Shown: piece after piece, positions 7,706-15,915 of the stretch | Numbering within the stretch: position 1 is the first letter of the stretch | Layout of the letters: each line of letters opens with the position of its first letter | Assembly (NCBI RefSeq): GCF_000699505.1 | Contig: NZ_CP007490.1 | Span: 1,302,001 to 1,366,000 of the forward strand | Source: Rhodoluna lacicola | GTDB taxonomy: Bacteria; Actinomycetota; Actinomycetes; Actinomycetales; Microbacteriaceae | DNA length: 64,000 bases | Direction of reading: 5' to 3' | Program-made: the position numbers and the translations under genes | Notes under the pieces: generated by a model | What the model saw: only the letters and a program-made list of their open reading frames with translations | What the model was told of the DNA's origin: nothing | Database searches by the model: none

Positions 7706-8893
7706 CTACTTTGCGCCAAAGACAGCAGCAATTACGCGGGCGGTAGCCTTTCCGTCCTCTAGCGAATTGAACTTTTGCTGCCAGGCTTTGTAGGCCTTGC
7801 CGTACTGCTTGGCCACTTCATTGATGTTCTCTAGCGCAGCAATAACCTCGGCGGTGGTGTGGCAAATTGGTCCAGGTGCCTCGGCAACGAAATCAAAATA
7901 GAAACCACGATCTGCAACATACTTATCGATATCTGGGGTCAAGAAAATCATTGGCTTGCCCGTGATTGCAAAATCAAACATCACCGATGAATAATCCGTG
8001 ATCAAAACATCAGCGGCCAAATAAAGCTCTGTAATGTCTGGGTAATCGGTGACATCAATTGCGCCGTTCGCGGTTTTTGAATTGTGCGCGTCAAGAGTCA
8101 TGCTGTGGCCGCGATACATCAACTGAAAACCCTTAGGCATTTTGGTGGCCGCATCAATGTGGTTCACGGTTTGCAAAGTTCCAATTGCATTGCGATTGGT
8201 GTCGCGCCAGGTTGGTGCGTACAAAACCAGCTGAGTCTGCGCGCTCTTAACGCCAAGTTGCTTGCGTACCCGATTGCGAACTGCAACGCGCTCATCCGCA
8301 CTTGCACTGAGTCTGTCATTGCGCGGGTAACCAACCTCAAGAGTGTTGCCTGATCCGTTTTTAATCGGAAAACCAAAGGACGATGCAAAACACTTGGTTG
8401 CATAGGCACTTGGTGAAATTAGGTAATCCCAGGCGGCAGCCTCTTTGCGCATTGTGCTGAGGTACTGAGCAGAAACTTTTCCGGCTTCAATGTCTCGCAC
8501 CAAACGCTTTAGCGGAGTACCGTGCCAAGTCTGCAAATAAATCTGGCCAGAAACTTTTTTAAAATACCAAGGGAAGGCGGAATTGTTCACCAGGAATTTG
8601 GCAGTTGCTAAAACTTTTAGCCATTCGCGCGAACCGTACTTCAAACCGGTTGAACCCTGTGGCGCTTGAACCCCCGGCTTCACGGTCCAAAAGAACTCCA
8701 AGTCAGGTCGCGAAATTTTCAGTGCATTGAAAATATCCAGCGGGCTATCGCCAATTACTTTTCCGTCGAACGCCTCAAACAAAACCGCGTTACGAAGTTG
8801 CACACCATCTACAGGCCGATACAGAGCACTGCGAATCAAATCGTTCTTGCGGCGGCGAAGAGCACCGATGATTCGTGCCGGTGTGTAGGTCAC
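7706..8893 (-). CDS. CDP-glycerol glycerophosphotransferase family protein (TagB/TagF-like)
   Basis: 395 residues from a GTG at 8893. Family landmarks are clear: YLQTWHGTPLKRLVRDIE, GYPRNDRL, YAPTWRDTNRN, MYRGHSMT, and the C-terminal TDYSSVMFDFAITGKPMIFL, where conserved residues bind CDP-glycerol. Members polymerise or prime glycerol-phosphate (teichoic acid-like) chains on the cytoplasmic face of the membrane. The start codon overlaps the TGA of the GT2 gene upstream (GTGA, 4 bp), so it is co-translated with it. With the ABC-2 exporter in the same operon, this points to a teichoic acid-like or phosphopolyol wall polymer. Whether it primes or polymerises is not decided. Confidence 0.9.
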   Translation of the reverse strand: MTYTPARIIGALRRRKNDLIRSALYRPVDGVQLRNAVLFEAFDGKVIGDSPLDIFNALKISRPDLEFFWTVKPGVQAPQGSTGLKYGSREWLKVLATAKFLVNNSAFPWYFKKVSGQIYLQTWHGTPLKRLVRDIEAGKVSAQYLSTMRKEAAAWDYLISPSAYATKCFASSFGFPIKNGSGNTLEVGYPRNDRLSASADERVAVRNRVRKQLGVKSAQTQLVLYAPTWRDTNRNAIGTLQTVNHIDAATKMPKGFQLMYRGHSMTLDAHNSKTANGAIDVTDYPDITELYLAADVLITDYSSVMFDFAITGKPMIFLTPDIDKYVADRGFYFDFVAEAPGPICHTTAEVIAALENINEVAKQYGKAYKAWQQKFNSLEDGKATARVIAAVFGAK

Positions 8894-9897
8894 TTGGACA
8901 CTCGACTCTTATCGACGATTCCAAAGGCGCTAAAGAAGTAGCCGCGCCAAAAGCCAATGCCCCAAGAGAAGTGCATGGTTGGCAGTGCAATCAGTAGCGC
9001 GACCCGTGACTTGAGCGACAAGTTCTGGGCGGTGGATGCCAAAAAGGCAACGCCAAGCAGGTAAACCGCGGCTGGCAAAATGCCAAACCACTGCCCCGCG
9101 GCCAACCAGTAAAAGCCCATGGCAACCGCGCCAACCAGCACCGGTGGAATCCAGTAGCGCAAGCTGGCACCCGATGCATTTCTGCGAGTCAAATCACCGC
9201 GCCAAATTCCAGTTGAAAGGAATTGCTTTGACAGCTTGCTCCAGGTGCCGCGTGGCCAGTAGGTGACCTTGAGCTCTGGGCTAAACCAAACCAAACCGCC
9301 GGTCTTCTTGATGCGCTGAGCTAGATCCCAGTCCTCGCCGCGCACGATGGTCTCGTCGTAGCCACCCACTCGCTCCAGTGCGCTCTTCTGAAAAATACCC
9401 AGGTAGGCGCTCTCGGCCTCACCCTCGTCGCCGCCAACGTGAAACTTTGCGCCGCCAATGCCAAAGCGTGAGGTGTAGGCCCAGGCCACGGCTTTTTGAA
9501 ACGCGCTGGTGCCTTTTGCGTCCATGATTCCGCCGAGCAGGTCGGCCTTTTTATCCAGCAAGATTCTTACGCCGTTTTCTAAATACCCGGCCGCCGGTTC
9601 ACTGTGGGCATCAATTCGCACAATAATGGAGTGCTTGCTTTGACGCACGGCCTCGTTGAGTCCAACCGTGGTCAGGCCACGTGGGTTATCAATTAAACGA
9701 ATTCGCTTGTCTGCCTTGGCCAGCTCGGCGGCAATCTGATTGGTGTTGTCGCGAGATGGCCCCAGGGCCAACAAGACCTCAATGTCACCAGAATATTTCT
9801 GACTGAGCACACTGTTTACGGCGGCGGCCAAATGATTCTGCTCATTCAAAACAGGAATGATGACTGAAATCGCCGGAGCTTTTTTAGCAGCAGGCAT
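8890..9897 (-). CDS. Family 2 glycosyltransferase with C-terminal membrane helices
   Basis: 335 residues. The GT-A fold starts with SVIIPVLNEQNHLAAAVNSV. The metal-binding site reads RIDAHSEP, and the acceptor region contains VRGEDWDLAQRIKKTGG. Two hydrophobic segments near 260-300 anchor the enzyme to the membrane, as in ExoA-like succinoglycan glycosyltransferases. It probably adds a sugar to the lipid-linked surface polymer. The gene starts 2 nt after the stop of the ABC ATPase gene and its own stop overlaps the start of the CDP-glycerol transferase, so it is embedded in a tight operon (11544 to 7706). Confidence 0.87.
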   Translation of the reverse strand: MPAAKKAPAISVIIPVLNEQNHLAAAVNSVLSQKYSGDIEVLLALGPSRDNTNQIAAELAKADKRIRLIDNPRGLTTVGLNEAVRQSKHSIIVRIDAHSEPAAGYLENGVRILLDKKADLLGGIMDAKGTSAFQKAVAWAYTSRFGIGGAKFHVGGDEGEAESAYLGIFQKSALERVGGYDETIVRGEDWDLAQRIKKTGGLVWFSPELKVTYWPRGTWSKLSKQFLSTGIWRGDLTRRNASGASLRYWIPPVLVGAVAMGFYWLAAGQWFGILPAAVYLLGVAFLASTAQNLSLKSRVALLIALPTMHFSWGIGFWRGYFFSAFGIVDKSRVSK

Positions 9898-9899
9898 AG

Positions 9900-10685
9900 T
9901 TACTCGGAAATCTCGTCCATGTACTGGGTGTATGCGCCAACAACCTTCTTTGGGTCACCATCCATGCGAATCAAACCCTTTTCCAACCAGATAACTCGGT
10001 TGCAGGTTTCCAAGATCGACTCCATTGCGTGACTGACCAAAAAGACGGTGCCAGCGTTTTCACGCAACTGACGCATGCGTGCCTCTGAACGGTTCTGGAA
10101 TTGCTTGTCACCTACCGATAGCGCCTCGTCAACAATCAAGATGTCGTGATCGCGATGCGCTGCAATTGCAAACTTAAGTCTTGCTGCCATGCCCGATGAA
10201 TAGGTGCGCATCGGCAGATCAATGAATTCCTCTAGGCCGGCGAACTTAGCGATTTCGTCTACTGCGTTCTCCATGTCTTTGCGGCTCTCACCCATGGCCA
10301 TGCCGCCAAGCAGAATGTTGCGCTCACCAGAAATATTCGGCAGAAGTGCTCCACCAACGCCAAGCAGGGTTGGTCGAGCGATTGCGTAGACGCTACCGCC
10401 GTCAATTGGGGTGAGTCCAGAAATCGCGCGAAGCAGAGTTGATTTGCCAGAACCGTTGGAACCAATGATGCCGATTGATTCACCCTCGTAAACCGTGAAG
10501 CTAACACCCTTTACCGCGTGGACCTCGCGCAGGTTTGAAGTCTTCGAAAAGATTCCGTTCTTGCCTTGACCGCGGGTTACTCGCTTACCCGATGCGTAAA
10601 CCTTGTAGATGACGTGCACGTCATCTACGATTACCACCGGTTTGCGTTCAGCCTGCTTGGTGGTTGCCTTCTTAGTCGCGACCAT
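9900..10685 (-). CDS. Polysaccharide/teichoic acid ABC exporter ATP-binding protein (TagH/Wzt-like)
   Basis: 261 residues from the ATG at 10685. The frame is open upstream, but that part lies inside the permease gene. Walker A is GSNGSGKST, the signature is YSSGMAARLKFAIA and Walker B ILIVDEALSVGD. The DEALSVGD form and the VHAVKGVSF segment are typical of O-antigen/teichoic acid exporters. The first 15 residues are a Lys/Thr/Ala-rich extension. No C-terminal carbohydrate-binding domain is present, so export probably does not depend on recognising a terminal modification. It starts 4 nt after the permease stop. The two subunits form the flippase for the polymer made by the downstream genes. 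Confidence 0.9.
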   Translation of the reverse strand: MVATKKATTKQAERKPVVIVDDVHVIYKVYASGKRVTRGQGKNGIFSKTSNLREVHAVKGVSFTVYEGESIGIIGSNGSGKSTLLRAISGLTPIDGGSVYAIARPTLLGVGGALLPNISGERNILLGGMAMGESRKDMENAVDEIAKFAGLEEFIDLPMRTYSSGMAARLKFAIAAHRDHDILIVDEALSVGDKQFQNRSEARMRQLRENAGTVFLVSHAMESILETCNRVIWLEKGLIRMDGDPKKVVGAYTQYMDEISE

Positions 10686-10689
10686 GCTG

Positions 10690-11544
10690 TTAGTCCCGCC
10701 CGTATTCTTCTTCGGCTTTCCAGAAGAAAATGCTGCCGAATATAAAAGTAGCGAAGGCCCAAATAATGCAGGCAATCCAGATGTCAGTTTCCATGGTGTA
10801 GCCCTGCACCAAGGCTCCGCGAGCAATCTCGATGTAGTCATAAACCGGATTCAACTTTGCGATTGCCAAAGCCTGCGGGTAGTTGGCTAGCACCGCGTCA
10901 ACGCTGAAGAAAATTCCAGACGTGTAAAAGAAGATGCGAGTCACAAATGGCAACAGCTTGCTTAGGTCGCGAACCTGCGCGGTGAGGCGGGCGGCAATCA
11001 TCGCTAGACCGGCAGCAAACATGGTCATAAGAAACAGAATTGGAATTAGCGCCAACCAACTCCAGGTGATTTCACGCTGGATGATCAAGAGCGTGACCAA
11101 CAAAATGCCCAGCTGTGGCAGCAGGTTAACGAACTGCGTGATCACGGTAGAGATTGGCAACAGGGCACGAGGAAAACTCAAACTTCTAACCAACCCGGAG
11201 TTGCTGGTGATTGAAGAAGCTCCGCTGTAAAAACTGCCAGACAGGAAAGAGAACAAAAATACGCCGGTGAATAGAAACGGCAAGAAGTTATCTGGTCGGC
11301 TGTCGCCAAGAATTACACCAAAGATCAATCCGTAGGTGGCCGCCTGAATAGTTGGCAACAAAATGTTCCACCACTTGCCCAAACGGTTTCTGGCGTTGGC
11401 GGCTTCGTTAGAAAAAGTTGAGAGGGCAACTGCAAAGTCTTTGCGCTGCCAGGTTTCTGCGATGTAGTTGAAAAACGACGGACGCGCACCCATGCGCTTT
11501 AGTCCGTGCTCGGCAGCGTAGGCTGCTAGATTTTCCTGACTCAC
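10690..11544 (-). CDS. ABC-2 type polysaccharide exporter permease (TagG/Wzm-like)
   Basis: 284 residues from a GTG at 11544 with a leaderless-type -10 (TAAACT, then 6 nt). Six hydrophobic segments follow a cytoplasmic N-terminus, with the ABC-2 hallmark RDLSKLLPFVTRIFFYTSGIF-like region in the second half and a conserved cluster near LNPVYDYIEIARGALV. It forms the membrane channel for the ATPase at 9900-10685. First gene of the operon permease-ATPase-GT2-CDP-glycerol transferase. A terminator from the opposing PTS operon lies directly upstream, isolating this promoter. Confidence 0.88.
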   Translation of the reverse strand: MSQENLAAYAAEHGLKRMGARPSFFNYIAETWQRKDFAVALSTFSNEAANARNRLGKWWNILLPTIQAATYGLIFGVILGDSRPDNFLPFLFTGVFLFSFLSGSFYSGASSITSNSGLVRSLSFPRALLPISTVITQFVNLLPQLGILLVTLLIIQREITWSWLALIPILFLMTMFAAGLAMIAARLTAQVRDLSKLLPFVTRIFFYTSGIFFSVDAVLANYPQALAIAKLNPVYDYIEIARGALVQGYTMETDIWIACIIWAFATFIFGSIFFWKAEEEYGRD

Positions 11545-11573
11545 CCGTTCAGTTTATCGGTGTGGTTAAAGAA

Positions 11574-11601
11574 AAGGTCCCGGCATCGCTGCCGGGACCT
11601 T
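11574..11601 (-). terminator. Rho-independent terminator of the fru PTS operon
   Basis: An 11-bp perfect stem (AAGGTCCCGGC with GCCGGGACCTT, loop of 6) is followed on the minus strand by TTTTCTTT. It lies 17 bp after the stop of the IIC gene. Confidence 0.85.
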
Positions 11602-11618
11602 CGCTAACTAATACGTTA

Positions 11619-12758
11619 TTAGTTCTTTGAACCAATACCCTTTGCAACGATTACTGCTAGAGCGGTAACAACGGTACCGATAGCGATTGCAAGGATGTAG
11701 GTTAGTGGGCTGCTCACTAGTGGGAACACGAAGATACCACCGTGAGGAGCGCGAAGCTCGTTACCGAAGATAGCTACTAGAGCACCGGTAACACCTGAAC
11801 CAAGCATGATTGATGGAATCACGCGTGCTGGGTCAGCAGCTGCGAAAGGAATTGCACCTTCAGAGATGAATGATGCACCTAGAAGCCATGCAGCCTTACC
11901 GTTTTCGCGCTCTGAGTCAGAGAACTGGTTCTTACGTAGAACGGTTGCAAGTGCAAGACCTAGAGGAGGAGTCATACCGGTTGCCATAACAATCGCCATG
12001 ATTACGAACTCAGGTGCTGAAGCAACTGCACCAGCTGCTGCAAGACCGGTCACACCAAAGGTGTAAGCAACCTTGTTTACTGGGCCACCCATGTCGAATG
12101 CCATCATCAGACCGATAACGATACCTACAACTACAACACCTGCAGTTGATAGGCCAGCTAGCCATGAGGTTAGACCTGAAGCAAGAGCTGAGATTGGGGT
12201 CTTTAGAACTAGAACCATTGCGAAACCAGTTACTAGAGATGAAAGAAGTGGGTTAACCACAACTGGCATAACAGGCTTGATCCAGTTAGCTACAGGCCAA
12301 CGTGAAATCCACAGTGCTACGAAACCAGCGATGAAACCACCAAGGATTGCACCAAGGAATCCAGTACCGGTACCTAGTGGGTTACCGTCTAGACCAGTTG
12401 CAAGCGCACCTGCAACGAAACCTGGAGCAAGACCTGGACGGTCAGCGATTGCGTACGCAATGTAGCCAGCAAGTACTGGTACGAAGAATGCGAATGCTGC
12501 CTTACCTAGCCAGAAGATGATGAATGCCCAGTTACCAACGTTCAATAGGTTGAAACCGGTGATCTTGCCATCAGCGTCTACTGGAACTGACATCTTTGCT
12601 GCGTCATATGCGTGGATACCATCGGTACCCGCTGCTACTGCACCAAACAAGAAGCCAAGAGCGATAAGAATACCGCCGGCTGCTACGAATGGAATCATGT
12701 GTGAAACACCGGTCATCAGCCATTGGCGGATGCGTGTTCCTGTACTTACGTTGCTCAC
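11619..12758 (-). CDS. PTS fructose-family transporter subunit IIC
   Basis: 379 residues from a GTG at 12758, with a TAGGAGAC ribosome site 6 nt upstream. It is a polytopic protein (about 9-10 hydrophobic segments) beginning GVSHMIPFVAAGGILIALG, the hallmark of fructose/mannitol IIC domains. It includes DMGGPVNKVAYTFG and the loop EGAIPFAAADPARVIPS, which carry the conserved substrate-binding residues of the fructose family. It transports the sugar and hands it to the phosphorylated IIB. The three PTS domains are on separate polypeptides (IIA at 13235, IIB at 12799, IIC here), whereas many actinobacteria fuse them. No fructose-1-phosphate kinase gene is adjacent. Confidence 0.92.
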   Translation of the reverse strand: MSNVSTGTRIRQWLMTGVSHMIPFVAAGGILIALGFLFGAVAAGTDGIHAYDAAKMSVPVDADGKITGFNLLNVGNWAFIIFWLGKAAFAFFVPVLAGYIAYAIADRPGLAPGFVAGALATGLDGNPLGTGTGFLGAILGGFIAGFVALWISRWPVANWIKPVMPVVVNPLLSSLVTGFAMVLVLKTPISALASGLTSWLAGLSTAGVVVVGIVIGLMMAFDMGGPVNKVAYTFGVTGLAAAGAVASAPEFVIMAIVMATGMTPPLGLALATVLRKNQFSDSERENGKAAWLLGASFISEGAIPFAAADPARVIPSIMLGSGVTGALVAIFGNELRAPHGGIFVFPLVSSPLTYILAIAIGTVVTALAVIVAKGIGSKN

Positions 12759-12798
12759 TATTCGTCTCCTAATAGTTCTCTAATTGGATTTTTGTTTA

Positions 12799-13233
12799 CT
12801 ACTTTTTTCCGAAGAGGCCTCCGAGGAAGCCGCCCTTCTTCTCTGAAGCAGGCTTTGGGGCCTTCTCCGTTTTCTCTGCAGCCGGGGCCGCAGAAGAACC
12901 TTCGCCAACCTTCTTTGCGGTGCCGTTTTCAATCGACTCCAACAACTGGTTGATCAAAGCTTGTGCGCCGTGCATTGCTTTCGCAACTGGCACCTCAAGG
13001 TAAGGCTTGCCGTTGAAACGGTCACGGTCCTTCACCTGTAGATCCACGGCAAAAATTACAGCGTCAGCAGCGTCAATCTCTGCTTGCTTGAATGGGTTTG
13101 AACCAGCAGAACCCTGGGTCTCAACTTTTACGTCGTGACCCAACTTCTTACCAGCCTGCTCAAGTGCTTCGGCTGCCATGTAGGTGTGTGCAATTCCGGT
13201 GATGCATGAAGTTACGCAAACGATTTTTGCCAT
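12799..13233 (-). CDS. PTS fructose-family subunit IIB
   Basis: 144 residues from the ATG at 13233, which gives the canonical MAKIVCVTSCITGIAHTYMA. The second Cys, followed by ITGIAHT, is the phosphorylated cysteine. The IIB fold ends near residue 100. The remaining 40 residues are an Ala/Lys/Pro linker ending GGFLGGLFGKK, which looks like a relic of a fused IIB-IIC linker. It starts 1 nt after the IIA stop, so it is translationally coupled. It accepts phosphate from IIA and passes it to the incoming sugar. Confidence 0.9.
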   Translation of the reverse strand: MAKIVCVTSCITGIAHTYMAAEALEQAGKKLGHDVKVETQGSAGSNPFKQAEIDAADAVIFAVDLQVKDRDRFNGKPYLEVPVAKAMHGAQALINQLLESIENGTAKKVGEGSSAAPAAEKTEKAPKPASEKKGGFLGGLFGKK

Positions 13234-13234
13234 T

Positions 13235-13687
13235 TTATTTTTGTACCTCTCGAGTAACGGTCTCTGCAATTGATGCAGCACTCTTGTCCGCGCGCAATGC
13301 GTCACGGAATTCTTCGTGCATCACTTTACGTGCCAGCGCTGCAAGGATTTCTAGGTGCGCGCTCTCGCCAGAGGCTGGAGCGGCAATCAAAAAGATTAGG
13401 TGCGATGGGCCGTCGTCGGCACCAAAGTCGATTCCCTTTTCAGTTGTCGCTACGGCAACTGACGGAATGGTTACTAAGTCACTCTGAGCGTGTGGAATGG
13501 CAATGCCACCCTCAATTCCGGTTGGAAAGTGTTCTTCACGAGCGGCAACGGCAGCTAGATAGCCCTCGATCTCGGTGATGCGGCCTGCGGCCAATAGGCG
13601 CTCAGCCAAGAGGCGGGTGGCCTCTTCTTTGGTCGATGCCTCAATGTCGACAATTACGATGTCGGCGGTGGTTACTGCGTTTGACAA
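13235..13687 (-). CDS. PTS fructose-family subunit IIA
   Basis: 150 residues if translation begins at the TTG at 13687, chosen because AAGGAG (13697-13692) lies 4-5 nt before it. An ATG further upstream at 13726 would add 13 residues with no visible ribosome site. The phosphorylated His is in GGIAIPHAQSD. The pattern of an N-terminal acidic helix, EATRLLAERLLAAGRI, and FLIAAPASGESAHLEILAALA is characteristic of the PTS-IIA fructose/mannitol domain. First gene of the IIA-IIB-IIC operon, divergent from HPr. It receives phosphate from HPr at 14013. Confidence 0.88.
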   Translation of the reverse strand: MSNAVTTADIVIVDIEASTKEEATRLLAERLLAAGRITEIEGYLAAVAAREEHFPTGIEGGIAIPHAQSDLVTIPSVAVATTEKGIDFGADDGPSHLIFLIAAPASGESAHLEILAALARKVMHEEFRDALRADKSAASIAETVTREVQK

Positions 13688-13752
13688 ACTGCTCCTTTTT
13701 TGAAGCTCTGTTCGAGCTCGTGTCATTTACCGTACACAGGCTTTTCTCAGTC

Positions 13753-13772
13753 TTTTGGTAAATTTTGGTAAA
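13753..13772 (-). promoter_or_regulatory. Tandem 10-bp direct repeat upstream of the PTS operon
   Basis: TTTTGGTAAA occurs twice back to back, 65-85 bp upstream of the IIA start. Direct repeats of this kind are often bound by DeoR- or other HTH-type sugar regulators. The function is inferred. Confidence 0.4.
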
Positions 13773-13815
13773 AGATGCGAGAAAGTTACGTTTTTCCTTT
13801 GTAGATACCCTACAA

Positions 13816-13829
13816 AGTAATCGTTTACA
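13816..13829. promoter_or_regulatory. LacI/cre-type operator variant between PTS operon and HPr
   Basis: AGTAATCGTTTACA matches TGTAAGCGTTTACA (the complement of the operators at 25443 and 40240) at 12 of 14 positions. It lies in the divergent region between the IIA and HPr genes. Confidence 0.5.
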
Positions 13830-13857
13830 TTCCGCCCAGCCCAAAACCGGTTCCCAG

Positions 13858-13873
13858 ACACCGATATCGGTGT
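13858..13873. promoter_or_regulatory. 16-bp perfect palindrome in the PTS divergent region
   Basis: ACACCGATATCGGTGT is a perfect palindrome about 140 bp upstream of HPr. It also contains two inverted copies of ATCGGTGT, the core of the 9-mer that is over-represented throughout the window. The rest of the 325-bp gap (13688-14012) shows no coding potential. Confidence 0.45.
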
Positions 13874-14012
13874 TTTGGGTCAAATTGGGCAGCATTTTCC
13901 GACCCGGTAGCCATAAATTGCACCGTATATAGAAGTGGTGGCATTATTAGAAGGCTCCCGAGCGATGAGGCTCAGGTCCCCCATAAATCCCTAAATAAAT
14001 GGAGAACTCCTG

Positions 14013-14282
14013 ATGTCTGTATTTAGCCACGAAGTTGAGGTCCTAGACCCAATCGGCCTGCACGCTCGCCCAGCCAGCCAGATCACCAAGCTGGTCAAAG
14101 AATCTGAATTAAATGTTGAAATTGGCCGCCCAGGCGAAGAATTCGTCAAGGCCAAGTCAGCGCTGATGCTGATGAGCCTAAAAATCAAGACCGGCGAAAA
14201 GCTGACCTTGACTGTTGAGACCGATGACGAAGCCAAGGCTGCCGACATCGCCGCTCAGATCCAAGAGTTCTTGAAGGGCTAA
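14013..14282 (+). CDS. ptsH: Phosphocarrier protein HPr
   Basis: 89 residues. The phosphorylated His17 is in DPIGLHARPASQITKLV. The second conserved segment KSALMLMSLKIKTGE holds the Ser that in Firmicutes is the HPr-kinase site; actinobacteria generally lack that kinase. A GGAG ribosome site lies about 8 nt before the ATG. The enzyme I gene follows after 4 nt. HPr carries phosphate from enzyme I to the IIA protein encoded divergently. Confidence 0.95.
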   Translation: MSVFSHEVEVLDPIGLHARPASQITKLVKESELNVEIGRPGEEFVKAKSALMLMSLKIKTGEKLTLTVETDDEAKAADIAAQIQEFLKG

Positions 14283-14286
14283 TCAA

Positions 14287-15915
14287 TTGTCTCTAGCAGC
14301 AGGCGCCGTCCTTTCAGGTTTGGGCGTTGGCCTGAACTCAGCCGTTGGTGAAGTTTTTGTTGTAAAGCCACAGGCACCACTTCCAGAGTGGAGCAAATCT
14401 TCAAAGTCAGCAGCAGAAGAAACCGCTGATCTAAAAACCGCAATTGCAAACGTTTCCGCATCGCTTGCAGCACTTGGCGAACGTGCGGGCGGAACCAGTG
14501 CCGAAATTTTCGAAGCGCTTACCTTTCTTCTAGAAGACGAAGAGCTTCTTGAACTAGCAGAATCACACATCGAAGAAGGTTGGACTGCGGCGGCCGCTTA
14601 CGGAAAAGCCGTAGACACTTTTGCGGAACTACTTGGTGGCGACGCAGATTTTGATGAGCGCGTAAAAGATCTTCAAGATCTTTCAAAGCGTGTGCAGGCA
14701 GACATTGCCGGAATTGAAATGGCCCTTGCTCTTCCAGAGATTGGACGTTTGGTTTTGGTTGGTGAAGATTTTTCACCGGCAGACACCGCGCAATTTACTA
14801 AAGCTGTTGTTGGCGTGATCACTCTTAAGGGTGGGCCAACTTCACACACCGCAATCATTTGTCGTTCGCGTTCTATTCCGGCGGTTGTTTCTTGTGGTGC
14901 TGCAGCATCACTTAACAACGGCGACACAGTTTTGGTTGACCCGGTTGGCGACCGAGTGCTATTTGGTGGCGACGAATCGCTTGCAACAAAAGCAATCACC
15001 TACATCGCGATTAACGATGAGCCAATCATTCCGGTTCGTGCCAACATCGGCACACTTGCCGATGCAGAAAACGCAACTTCAAAAACTGAAGCCGTTGGTG
15101 TTGGTTTGTTCCGCACTGAGCTGTTGTACCTGAATTCAAAGGTCGTACCAACAGTTGATGAGCAAGCCACCGAGTACGCGAGCATTCTTGCCGCCGCACC
15201 GCAGGGACCTATCGTGGTACGCACAATTGACGCGGGTTCTGACAAGCCGGTTCCGTTCTTGCACATGCCACACGAAGACAACCCGGCTCTTGGCGTTCGC
15301 GGTTTCCGCTTGATTCAAGACCACCGCGACTTCATTGAGGACCAGCTAAAGTCCCTTGAGATTGCGCGGGTGAAGACCGGCCGCGAGGTCTGGGTAATGG
15401 CACCAATGATTGCCACCGTTCAAGAAGCAAAGCAGTTCGCCGATCTTGCTCGCTCACTTGGTGGCTACAAGGTTGGCATCATGGTTGAGACACCATCAAT
15501 CGCAGCACTGATTGATCAGCTGGCTGGGATTGTTGATTTTGTCTCGGTTGGTACCAACGACTTGTCGCAGTATCTTTTTGCAGCAGACCGAATGAACGCA
15601 AACCTTGGCGCACTTGCCAACCACTGGCAGCCAGGATTGATTCGCACACTCGCGCGAATTGCTGATGGCGCAGCCAAGGGCGGATTCAGCGTTGGTGTTT
15701 GTGGCGAGAGCGCATCAGACCCTGCGTTCGCAGTTGTGCTTGCCGGACTTGGCATCAACTCGGTTTCGGTTTCTGTTTCGCAAGTTGGTGCGGTGCGTGC
15801 ATCACTTTCGGCACTTGATATTGCAAAAGCAAAAGAAGTTGCAAACAAGGTTCTGGTTGCAACTTCACCTGAGGCAGCAAAGGCTGCGGCGCTTGATGCA
15901 CTCGCACAGCTCTAA
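14287..15915 (+). CDS. ptsI: PTS enzyme I (phosphoenolpyruvate-protein phosphotransferase)
   Basis: 542 residues from a TTG at 14287, with no strong separate ribosome site, so translation is probably coupled to HPr 4 nt upstream. The active-site His187 is in GGPTSHTAIICRSRSIPAVV. The PEP-binding half contains GVGLFRTELLYL, MVETPSIAALIDQLAG, FVSVGTNDLSQYLFAADR and GVCGESASDP. All key residues of the family are present. It takes phosphate from PEP and passes it to HPr. Length is at the short end of the family. Its last 20 nt overlap the lactate dehydrogenase gene. Confidence 0.93.
   Translation: MSLAAGAVLSGLGVGLNSAVGEVFVVKPQAPLPEWSKSSKSAAEETADLKTAIANVSASLAALGERAGGTSAEIFEALTFLLEDEELLELAESHIEEGWTAAAAYGKAVDTFAELLGGDADFDERVKDLQDLSKRVQADIAGIEMALALPEIGRLVLVGEDFSPADTAQFTKAVVGVITLKGGPTSHTAIICRSRSIPAVVSCGAAASLNNGDTVLVDPVGDRVLFGGDESLATKAITYIAINDEPIIPVRANIGTLADAENATSKTEAVGVGLFRTELLYLNSKVVPTVDEQATEYASILAAAPQGPIVVRTIDAGSDKPVPFLHMPHEDNPALGVRGFRLIQDHRDFIEDQLKSLEIARVKTGREVWVMAPMIATVQEAKQFADLARSLGGYKVGIMVETPSIAALIDQLAGIVDFVSVGTNDLSQYLFAADRMNANLGALANHWQPGLIRTLARIADGAAKGGFSVGVCGESASDPAFAVVLAGLGINSVSVSVSQVGAVRASLSALDIAKAKEVANKVLVATSPEAAKAAALDALAQL

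Noticed and set aside
10686-10841. Longer start for the exporter ATPase
   Set aside because: The extension overlaps the permease gene almost entirely and is out of character for the family; ATG 10685 lies 4 nt after the permease stop as usual in such operons.
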